From assembly GCA_017518185.1 (NCBI GenBank), contig JAFWWB010000085.1, forward strand, positions 1-43,976: a stretch of 43,976 nt of DNA. The letters run 5' to 3'. Below the pieces are notes generated by a model. That model was not told where the DNA came from. It did not search any database and was given only the letters and a program-made list of their open reading frames with translations. Positions 8,377 to 15,442 of the stretch are shown piece by piece (within the stretch, counting starts at the first letter, position 1; every line of letters begins with the position of its first letter). The stretch comes from Lachnospiraceae bacterium. Its GTDB lineage: Bacteria > Bacillota > Clostridia > Lachnospirales > Lachnospiraceae. A program made the translations under genes and the position numbers.

Positions 8377-8907
8377 ATGGAAATAAACGATGTACTGGAT
8401 CTGCGGCATGAACTTTTGGAACAGTTTGTACAGGAGCTCAACGACAACCTGACACCTGCCGGCATTATCGAGGTTACTACCGAGGATGAACCGGAGGCAG
8501 TGGAGTTCATGCTTGATGAGCTGGCCAACAGCAGTGACGAGGTAAGGGGATATGTGTATTTTGACCTTCCTCAGACCCCCGAGGATGAGGTGCAGCACCT
8601 GACCTGTATGTTCTCTCTGTCCGAGGATCTGAAGGAAGCGACACTTCCCGCTCTCTACGCGGCTGTCTGCCATATCAATTTTGCGCTTCCCTTTGGAGGC
8701 TTTGCAGTTGATGTGAACAACAGATTTTTGAGCTACAAGCTCTGCGCGCCTTTGAGCATGGAAATGAGCCGGGAAGCACTTTATGACGAGATCTGTATAC
8801 TTGCAGGCAACGCCTCTGAGGTGGTCTCCTCCTTCCATAACGTACTTATGAAGGTGATCGACGGAGACTGGGATATTGAAAAGGTAGTGGATTACTTAGG
8901 GGGCTGA
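8377..8907 (+). CDS. Small acidic YbjN/secretion-chaperone-like protein
   Basis: 176 residues. The ATG at 8377 with AAAGGAG at 8364-8370 is preferred over an in-frame GTG 36 bases upstream that overlaps the previous gene. The protein is acidic, with alternating amphipathic strands and helices (for example GYVYFDLPQ and LYAAVCHINFALPFGGF) and no membrane segment. This pattern is like YbjN-type proteins, whose fold resembles type III secretion chaperones. The call is by feel, without a diagnostic motif. Its place directly after the 930-residue gene suggests it binds or stabilises that protein. Confidence 0.45.
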   Translation: MEINDVLDLRHELLEQFVQELNDNLTPAGIIEVTTEDEPEAVEFMLDELANSSDEVRGYVYFDLPQTPEDEVQHLTCMFSLSEDLKEATLPALYAAVCHINFALPFGGFAVDVNNRFLSYKLCAPLSMEMSREALYDEICILAGNASEVVSSFHNVLMKVIDGDWDIEKVVDYLGG

Positions 8908-8977
8908 GCGTCCATCAGGGTTGTGAACAGTAACACGGTGTCGCATCTACCCAAGGTACAGATGACCGGGAAATAAT

Positions 8978-9352
8978 GTGAAAACAATATATCTGAAGAC
9001 AACTGATCCCCTTAAGAAATCAGCAATAGAAGATATATGTAAAGAGCAAAATATCGGGATGTATATGATAAAGGGGACAGACATAAACCGGACTATAGCA
9101 GCTGTCTGCGGAGTTCATATCAATAAGGCCGGGAATCACAGACGGGCTCCTGCGATATACACTCTCCCCGAGATGGTATTGTTCTTTGGGATAGATGATG
9201 ATTCTCTGGACAGCTTTCTGGATGCGTATAATGCTGCAGGACTTGAGAAGATAAGAAGAAAAGCTGTTGTTACACCAACGAATCTGAATTGGACCCTGTA
9301 TGAGCTGGCAGAAGAACTGGAAAAAGAAATATTTACAAAAGATGGAAGGTAA
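8978..9352 (+). CDS. DUF3783 domain protein
   Basis: 124 residues, probably cytoplasmic. The C-terminal part has the DUF3783 pattern: PEMVLFFGI, then DDSLDSFLDAYNAAG, then AVVTPTNLNWTLYELAEEL. That matches the VLFxGxxxxELDxLLxxLRxAG...KAVLTPTNxNWTL consensus I know for the family. Its function is unknown. GTG (8978) is the start, because the overlapping ATG at 8976 is followed immediately by TGA in its own frame. The gene is 70 bases after the YbjN-like gene and 34 before the cyclase, so it may bridge two transcription units. Confidence 0.7.
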   Translation: MKTIYLKTTDPLKKSAIEDICKEQNIGMYMIKGTDINRTIAAVCGVHINKAGNHRRAPAIYTLPEMVLFFGIDDDSLDSFLDAYNAAGLEKIRRKAVVTPTNLNWTLYELAEELEKEIFTKDGR

Positions 9353-9386
9353 AGCGGATCAGGAAAAAAACGGTAAAGGAAGCTAA

Positions 9387-12218
9387 ATGACAGGGAAAGA
9401 GCATATGCCAGATCTGCGGATTATAGTAGATCGGATCATATATTTTCTGTTCGGGAAGATCAGATGGTATCTGGTATTCTTTCTGCTTACAATAGTTTTT
9501 TTTGCCTGCACACAGACTGATAACTATATATCGATCCGGATCAACGGAGTTACAGATGATAATAAGTCTCCGATCAAAGAGAGCGGATTTAAGGATGTTC
9601 AGGCCTTTTCAGTCAATGACAGCGGAACGGCCGCAGCCATATCGGATATCGGGTATTACGGATATGCGGCAGTATATGATATAGAAACAAAAGAAAAGGA
9701 CTATGCATTTACCAATGATATCTTTGCAGATCCGGAAAACAAAGACAAATTTTCACCTTCCAACCTGGTCATTACCGATCAGGGGGATATCTATGCGGTA
9801 AGGACATATCATAAAGACAGTTTAGACAGATCCTTTACAAAAGAAAGCATTGTTAAGCTTGGTAAGGATTATAAATATAAAGATAAGATATGTGATATTG
9901 AGTATGATGGAAGCGTGGGAGAACCGGAGTCCGGGATCAGCCGTCTCCATTACTTTGATGGTTACGTGACATTTGGTTTTATATACAGGGATAATGTAAA
10001 ACTCTACCGGATAGATACAGCTACCGGCAAGGTTGAGATAAGCCATGACTATACTGCTGATGAGAACGGTACATTTACGGTAAATGTGATCCCGGTTGAC
10101 GGCGCATATCTTTTTGTCAGAAGTGACGGTAATGTATACAGGACCGGGTTTGATGAACCGCTGGAAGAGGCGGTGTATCGTTTTGATACAGAGAGATCCC
10201 CATACTTTACCGACGCGGTCTTAACAGATGATGAGCTGTATGTTTTTGATGAGAATAAGCCGGAGAAGATATATAGGATCAATGAGGGTACGGCCAGGGA
10301 AATACTTGATCTGGGTAATGAACCCGGGTTTGAAAACAGAGCTATAAGCTTTATAGACTCCTATACAGATGAGAATGGCAGACCAGTACTTGCCATATGT
10401 CTTTCCGATGGCCTGCTCACCTATAGGGATGGGGAAATATCTGAGAGGGATACGATTCTTAAGATAGATGATCATTATCTTGTGATCCTGCTTGATCTGC
10501 CTTACATTATTCAGGACATCTGTATAGCCGGGATCATCATCAATCTCATTATCAGAAGAAAGACAATATTTTATAAGCAGATAATGGTAACTGTTCCCGT
10601 ATTTACCGTAATAGCGATCATTATCGGTGTAAATATATATAATACAACCATAGAACAGTATGATCAGAAAGTCAGAAATGAGCTTAGTATCATAGCGCAC
10701 TTCGGAGCAAACGAATTAGAGGGCTTTGACTTTTCTGATCTTCTTGCTGCAAATGAGTCAACAGGTAAAGCTCACCGGCTCCTCCAGGATAAACTGGCTG
10801 AGATCAGTACCGGTCACACAGATAAATGGAGTAAGGACTATCTGTTCTCCGTTATACAGCGTACAGATGCCACAGGAGCAGTGACACTGGCAGATGAAAA
10901 AAAGTCCTGTATGCCCCGGTTTACAAAAGAAGAGGATTTTTCATTAAAGGATGTACAGGATGGTATTTATTTCAATGAGGATATAAACAGTTTGTTGACT
11001 TCAAACGCCCAAAACAGCAGTATCTCTGCCTATGCTCTTATAGATGATACGGACTCCGCCGGGAATACCTATCTTAAGGTGACAACAACGAATGACTCCT
11101 TTTATGAATACAGAGGGATACTGTTTATTAAGATGCTCATTTATGTATGTATGGTGATCATCTTTTTTGCAGCTACCAATCTCCTTATGTCTCTCTATAT
11201 CAGAAGGATGATAAAACAGGCTACCGGAGTTGTTAAGAGGATCTCAGAGGGTGATCTCACCGCCAGGATCGAATATAAGGCAAAGGATGAGATGGGAGAT
11301 ATCTGTAACGAAGTCAACACAATGGGTCAGAATCTGGAGAGACTCTTTGATGAGAAGGACAGAACAGAGAAGTTCTACTATAAGTTTGTTCCTGAACAGT
11401 TCAGGACACTGCTTGGAAAGGAGGAGTTTACCGACCTCCAGCTGGGAGATTCGGACAGCCGCGAGCTTACGGTGCTCTTCCTTGATATAAGAGGATTTTC
11501 TCTTATATCGGAGAAGATGACAACAAAGGAAAACTTTGAATTTGTAAATATCATTTACGGAGTGGCGGGGCCGATAATACGAAGAAATAACGGCTTCATA
11601 GATAAGTATATCGGGGATGCCATCATGGCGCTCTTTGAAACGGCAGATGATGCTGTCAGGAGCGGGAAAGAGATTTATAAAGCTATCGTGCTGGATCCGG
11701 GCACAGCTGAAAAGATCGGTGTAGATGAATTAAACATAGGGATAGGTATACATACCGGAATGGCACAGATCGGTATCGTAGGAGAAGAAGAACGCCTTTC
11801 GGGTACGGTCATTTCCGACACGGTCAATCTTTCATCAAGATTTGAGAGCCTTACAAAGCAGTATAAAACAGCAGTGCTCGTATCTGGGGATACCGTTGGG
11901 AAGCTCACCGATCCGGATGCTCTTGATCTGAGATATCTTGGTTTTGTCCAGGTTGCAGGCGTTCAGGAGGTTAAGGAGATCTATGAGGTTCTTGACTGCC
12001 TTCCGGATGAAGAAAGAGAAAAGCGGCATAATAACAGCATCAAGCTTGGCGAAGCGATCAGACTGTTCAGGGAGGGACGAAATGAAGAAGCGGCAGATAT
12101 ACTTCGCGGCATCCGTACTTCAGGGAACAGCGATCACGTGACCGATAAATATCTGGACTATATCACAGATCCTGATCACGAAGAAAGGGCAGGCGTATTC
12201 AGGTTTGTAAGAAAATAG
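9387..12218 (+). CDS. Transmembrane class III adenylate/guanylate cyclase with HAMP and large extracellular region
   Basis: 943 residues. A membrane segment lies near 30-45. A long extracellular beta-rich region (about 50-360) has repeated Tyr/Asp-rich strands such as GYYGYAAVYD and LHYFDGYVTF, suggesting a propeller. Two helices (about 370-425) follow, then a second extracellular domain, another helix (about 575-600), HAMP (about 601-650) and a cyclase domain (about 690-875). The metal aspartates are visible in FLDIRGFS (about 699-704) and IGDAIMALF. DKY before that loop and SDTVNLSSR supply a Lys, an Asp and the transition-state Asn/Arg, consistent with ATP as substrate. The last 60 residues look TPR-like. 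It probably turns an external signal into cAMP; no cAMP receptor is visible nearby. Confidence 0.88.
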   Translation: MTGKEHMPDLRIIVDRIIYFLFGKIRWYLVFFLLTIVFFACTQTDNYISIRINGVTDDNKSPIKESGFKDVQAFSVNDSGTAAAISDIGYYGYAAVYDIETKEKDYAFTNDIFADPENKDKFSPSNLVITDQGDIYAVRTYHKDSLDRSFTKESIVKLGKDYKYKDKICDIEYDGSVGEPESGISRLHYFDGYVTFGFIYRDNVKLYRIDTATGKVEISHDYTADENGTFTVNVIPVDGAYLFVRSDGNVYRTGFDEPLEEAVYRFDTERSPYFTDAVLTDDELYVFDENKPEKIYRINEGTAREILDLGNEPGFENRAISFIDSYTDENGRPVLAICLSDGLLTYRDGEISERDTILKIDDHYLVILLDLPYIIQDICIAGIIINLIIRRKTIFYKQIMVTVPVFTVIAIIIGVNIYNTTIEQYDQKVRNELSIIAHFGANELEGFDFSDLLAANESTGKAHRLLQDKLAEISTGHTDKWSKDYLFSVIQRTDATGAVTLADEKKSCMPRFTKEEDFSLKDVQDGIYFNEDINSLLTSNAQNSSISAYALIDDTDSAGNTYLKVTTTNDSFYEYRGILFIKMLIYVCMVIIFFAATNLLMSLYIRRMIKQATGVVKRISEGDLTARIEYKAKDEMGDICNEVNTMGQNLERLFDEKDRTEKFYYKFVPEQFRTLLGKEEFTDLQLGDSDSRELTVLFLDIRGFSLISEKMTTKENFEFVNIIYGVAGPIIRRNNGFIDKYIGDAIMALFETADDAVRSGKEIYKAIVLDPGTAEKIGVDELNIGIGIHTGMAQIGIVGEEERLSGTVISDTVNLSSRFESLTKQYKTAVLVSGDTVGKLTDPDALDLRYLGFVQVAGVQEVKEIYEVLDCLPDEEREKRHNNSIKLGEAIRLFREGRNEEAADILRGIRTSGNSDHVTDKYLDYITDPDHEERAGVFRFVRK

Positions 12219-12395
12219 ATCAGACAGGGAGATGGATGAACTGTGCGCCATCAAAGGCCTGTTCTCCGAGTTGAGAAAAGGGTGAGTGAGGGGCTGCATG
12301 GGATCGATGCCGTGATAGTACAGTTTTCCGCCGCAGGCTTCGCATCTGTCCGGCTTATTCTCGAATAGTGCTGCCAATTCGTTGCTTTCCATCAT
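12120..12395 (-). pseudogene. Probable 5' fragment of a zinc-binding protein gene
   Basis: On the minus strand an ATG at 12395 is preceded by an AGGAAGGAG-type ribosome binding site (complement of about 12399-12408). The first 30 residues look like a genuine protein start (MESNELAALFENKPD, then CEACGGKLYYHG), with one CxxC half of a zinc ribbon. Downstream the frame loses protein character and runs antisense into the end of the cyclase gene. I read this as a truncated gene of which only the start survives. The rest of 12219-12578 shows no gene on either strand. Confidence 0.35.
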
Positions 12396-12578
12396 ATATC
12401 TCCTTCCTGTGATCCATATGGCAGGGTAAACATCATGAGTAAGAGGAGGTCATGATACCATTATGCAGAAAGAGTTACAAGCGGAGACTGCCCGAACGGA
12501 GGGGGGGGAAGGACAATCGGTTGACAGAATACGGTTGCCTCTGTCATTCTGCGAAGTTAAAGCAAAAGGCGGGATTTC

Positions 12579-12607
12579 TTGAAAGAAGCGCATTTTTTTG
12601 ATACAAT
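12579..12607 (+). promoter_or_regulatory. Candidate sigma-A promoter for mntA-hepT
   Basis: TTGAAA (12579-12584), an exact 17-base spacer and TACAAT (12602-12607). The predicted leader before the antitoxin start at 12713 is about 100 bases, long enough for regulation. Confidence 0.6.
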
Positions 12608-12712
12608 TGTCAGGGTTTGCAGCTAGAGAGTACAATGCGGTATGATACAGATTTAATAATGGTTGCGAGCGCGGGGGATTGGGGAAATGATTTTGAAAAA
12701 GAGGGTATGCAT

Positions 12713-13006
12713 ATGTGTTATACAGTAAACGAGATCAGAGAGAAAACAGTTCCAATCGCACAAGAATTTGGAATTAAAAGAATGTTTTTATTTGGTTCAT
12801 ATGCACGTGGGGAAGCAAACGATAACAGTGATGTGGACATTTATATTGATAAAGGAAAGCTTAAGAGCCTTATTCGTTATTTTATGTTTGTTGATGAACT
12901 GGAAAATAAATTGGGATGTCATGTTGATGTGGTAACTACAGGAATTAAGGACGAGGTTTTTCTGAAATCTATAGAATCTGAGGGAGTTATGTTGTATGAA
13001 GAATGA
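12713..13006 (+). CDS. mntA: MntA-type antitoxin (minimal nucleotidyltransferase)
   Basis: 97 residues. The polymerase-beta-like motif GSYARGEANDNSDVDIYID is complete, with G28-S29 and metal aspartates D40 and D42, and a third Asp in the CHVDVVT strand. Antitoxins of this family AMPylate the HepT toxin on a tyrosine and so silence it. Two in-frame ATGs compete: 12713 (8 bases after AGAGGG) is preferred to 12707. Upstream in-frame starts from 12617 would place the promoter -10 at the start codon. The gene overlaps hepT by 11 bases. Its sequence is visibly more AT-rich than its neighbours, consistent with horizontal acquisition. Confidence 0.9.
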   Translation: MCYTVNEIREKTVPIAQEFGIKRMFLFGSYARGEANDNSDVDIYIDKGKLKSLIRYFMFVDELENKLGCHVDVVTTGIKDEVFLKSIESEGVMLYEE

Positions 13007-13331
13007 GGACAGGCGTGTAGTAGAAAGTATAATAAATTACTGCAGGGATGTAAAAAATCTGATGTTGGAGTATAACTCGGATTACGAAGAATATGAAAAC
13101 AGGATATCTTTTCAATACTCCTGTAATATGTGCATTATTCAGATAGGAGAATTGGTTGGGAGATTATCAGAAGAATTCACGTCAGCACATTCTGAAATAC
13201 CGTGGTATGCAATAAAGGCAATGCGTAATCTACATGCGCATGATTATGAGAATGTGGATTTTGAAATAGTATGGGAAACACTGACAAAAGAGATACCGGA
13301 TCTAAAGGATAAACTGGAGAAGATGCTATAG
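12996..13331 (+). CDS. hepT: HepT-type HEPN ribonuclease toxin
   Basis: 111 residues, all-helical HEPN protein. The catalytic and modification motif is intact: MRNLHAHDY gives R77, H82 and Y84, the RX4HXY arrangement where the Tyr is the residue AMPylated by MntA. HepT toxins cleave RNA (tRNA in studied cases). The ATG lies within the end of mntA, giving an 11-base overlap and translational coupling. Toxin and antitoxin order (antitoxin first) fits the family. Both active sites look functional, so I expect a working type VII pair. Confidence 0.9.
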   Translation: MKNEDRRVVESIINYCRDVKNLMLEYNSDYEEYENRISFQYSCNMCIIQIGELVGRLSEEFTSAHSEIPWYAIKAMRNLHAHDYENVDFEIVWETLTKEIPDLKDKLEKML

Positions 13332-13336
13332 GATTA

Positions 13337-13423
13337 ATGTGGGATGAAACCAAATGCGATGATGTTCATAAGGGGATTGACAGGGATGCTTACTATACCC
13401 TTTTTAAAAGAATACAAAAGTGA
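13337..13423 (+). CDS. 28-residue ORF directly after hepT
   Basis: An ATG six bases after the HepT stop opens a 28-residue frame starting MWDETKCDDVHKGI and ending DAYYTLFKRIQK. The composition is protein-like, mixed charged and aromatic, but no ribosome binding site is clear. It could be a fragment of a decayed gene downstream of the toxin pair, or chance. Confidence 0.2.
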   Translation: MWDETKCDDVHKGIDRDAYYTLFKRIQK

Positions 13424-13426
13424 AGG

Positions 13427-13507
13427 ATGACCGTCGGAAGCGTGACACTTACTCTTGGCTTCCATGGCGGAATAACAAAGAATGTAACGGTAAAAGTAAA
13501 GAAATAG
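13427..13507 (+). pseudogene. Probable 3' end remnant of an Ig-like (BIG2-type) surface protein gene
   Basis: The frame from 13427 encodes about 26 residues with alternating strands and the ending ITKNVTVKVKK followed by TAG. That is the usual last beta-strand of bacterial Ig-like domains at the C-terminus of surface proteins. An in-frame TGA at 13421 closes the frame upstream and no ribosome binding site is seen. I infer a decayed tail, probably left when the body of the gene was lost. Confidence 0.3.
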
Positions 13508-13521
13508 GGGAAGGAGAAAAC

Positions 13522-15327
13522 GTGAATAATAAAGTCTTATTATTTGGAGTTTTGTTACTTGCGATGTTATGTCTGACGATCACAGCCTGTTCGACGACGG
13601 CGGAAGTCAATACGGTCAGCAAAACATATGAAGAAAGCGTGGCAGAAGCCGGAACCTTCTTAGAGCGGGCATGGGAACCGGAGGAAGTTCTGCCGGCGGA
13701 GCTTTCGGAGACGGAGCTTTCGGAGACGGAGCTTCCGCTGTATTTCCGATCAGCGGGCGATGTCAGTACCATCCGGCTGTATTTCGCCGATGAAAAAAAG
13801 GAAATCCCGTATCTGGACGCGGATACTGTCAAGGAACTTACGGAGAGAGTGTTTCATGAGGCCAACTTAGATGAGGACTTTGCACTATCACTTTCTTCGG
13901 CCGGTCCGGTGGTGACCCTGATCCGTGAGAATGGCGGTTCGATGGAGATCGACTGCGACGCGGATGTGATAAGCTTCTGCGACTATGACACTTTCTGTGC
14001 CCCGTCCTGGTCAAACACGGTGATCGATGTGCTGGAGCACTACGGGACGATCGACTGCCTGCAGCCGGTGGAGGAGAACTCTTACAGCCGCTGTGGCGCC
14101 CCGGTGGATTTTCATCTGGGGGACTATGGGATCGATCTCATAGAAAAGGACGGCGTGTGCTATATCCCCATGCAGGTCCTGAGTGATATTGTCTTTTCAC
14201 TTCCCTGCTATGTCAATCTCCTGTATAACGGCGAGGGTGTTTTCGCATATGAGCTCACGATGGATCCGCAAACGGATCTTCTCGAAAAATACTATGAAGC
14301 GGAGCCGGGCACAAGGAGCGAAACTCTTGCGGATTTCACCTACAGCGAGCTCTGCATGGTGATGGACTATTTCTACGGCCTGAAGGAACAGCATGACATT
14401 GAGGATTTCAATGATTTTTTTATCGAGACGGGCCTGGAGAAAAGGCTTAAGAGTACAGACGCGTTGGAAGCCGGTAAGGCCATGGCGGATCTGATGATCC
14501 TTTATATCGATGATCTGCATAGCAGTTATGATGGAAACTCCTGGCTGATCGGACCGGATGCCCAGACGGTGGAAAAATACGGCAGATCGATATGGGATTT
14601 TTCAATGCTCTACTGGACTTACAGTGAGGCCAGGGCCGCATATTATCCCGATGGTGTCCCGGGCTATGAAGAGATCGGCAACACCGCCTATATCACCTTT
14701 GACTCCTTTGGGACCAAAGCGGAGGACGCGGATTACTATGATGAAGCGCCCACAGCCGATACCACCGACGTGGTGGGCCTCTGCCTCTATGCGTTTTCAC
14801 AGATAACCCGTGAGGACAGTCCCATTGAGAACGTGGTGCTGGACTTGAGTCTGAATAGCGGTGGGGATTCCACGACAGCGAGCTTCGTACTCAGTATGTT
14901 CCTGGGAGAGGCGGGTATCTGTATTGAAGACACCATGACAGACGCCTATGCCAATGAGAGCTTCAGGGCGGATGCGAATCTGGACGGTGTGTTTAATGAG
15001 CAGGATTCGCTCCTGGGGTACAATCTCTACTGTTTGACCTCGCCGAACAGCTTTTCCTGCGGCAATCTGGTTCCCTGCGTCCTGAAAAACACAGGCAGGG
15101 TGACCATGCTGGGTATTACCTCCGGCGGCGGCACCTGCATTGTCATGCCTTTTTCCACCGCGGACGGAACGCTTTTACAGACGTCCGGCTGCCGGCGTCT
15201 TTCCTACATGAAAAACGGCGCTCTCTATGATATTGACCAGGGGGTAGAGCCGCACTACATGATCACCATCCCGGAGCATTTCTATGACCGCCAGACACTG
15301 ACGGAGTATATCAATGGGCTGTACTGA
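13522..15327 (+). CDS. S41-family peptidase lipoprotein
   Basis: 601 residues from a GTG with AAGGAG at 13511-13516. The annotatable frame is open upstream to 13420, but only the 13522 start puts the lipoprotein signal at the N-terminus: hydrophobic stretch 5-18 and lipobox TITAC with Cys23. After a Glu-rich linker, residues about 75-260 include a segment (CYIPMQVLSDIVF) like copper-amine-oxidase-N-type domains. The C-terminal half is S41-like: VVLDLSLNSGGDS around 437-449 and SPNSFSCGN at 507-515, where Ser512 is the expected nucleophile, then a GITSGGG strand. The usual Lys of the CtpA dyad is not obvious. Predicted to act at the outer face of the membrane on an unknown substrate. Confidence 0.8.
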   Translation: MNNKVLLFGVLLLAMLCLTITACSTTAEVNTVSKTYEESVAEAGTFLERAWEPEEVLPAELSETELSETELPLYFRSAGDVSTIRLYFADEKKEIPYLDADTVKELTERVFHEANLDEDFALSLSSAGPVVTLIRENGGSMEIDCDADVISFCDYDTFCAPSWSNTVIDVLEHYGTIDCLQPVEENSYSRCGAPVDFHLGDYGIDLIEKDGVCYIPMQVLSDIVFSLPCYVNLLYNGEGVFAYELTMDPQTDLLEKYYEAEPGTRSETLADFTYSELCMVMDYFYGLKEQHDIEDFNDFFIETGLEKRLKSTDALEAGKAMADLMILYIDDLHSSYDGNSWLIGPDAQTVEKYGRSIWDFSMLYWTYSEARAAYYPDGVPGYEEIGNTAYITFDSFGTKAEDADYYDEAPTADTTDVVGLCLYAFSQITREDSPIENVVLDLSLNSGGDSTTASFVLSMFLGEAGICIEDTMTDAYANESFRADANLDGVFNEQDSLLGYNLYCLTSPNSFSCGNLVPCVLKNTGRVTMLGITSGGGTCIVMPFSTADGTLLQTSGCRRLSYMKNGALYDIDQGVEPHYMITIPEHFYDRQTLTEYINGLY

Positions 15328-15379
15328 TCGAAAAGTGTGATCTTAATCTTTCAACAACCGCTGTTACTATCCCGCTGAT

Positions 15380-15409
15380 TTGACTAATCCCGACAAAGTA
15401 TGCTAAAAT
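15380..15409 (+). promoter_or_regulatory. Candidate sigma-A promoter for the activase-patatin operon
   Basis: TTGACT (15380-15385), an 18-base spacer and TAAAAT (15404-15409), ending 33 bases before the start codon at 15443. Confidence 0.5.
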
Positions 15410-15442
15410 CATTTGTTCTGTTGGACCGGTAGGAGTAAGGAA

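Noticed and set aside
12232-12285. 17-codon frame starting MDELCAIKG after the cyclase gene
   Set aside because: Too short and without a family; the ribosome site is weak. Listed only in case it proves conserved.
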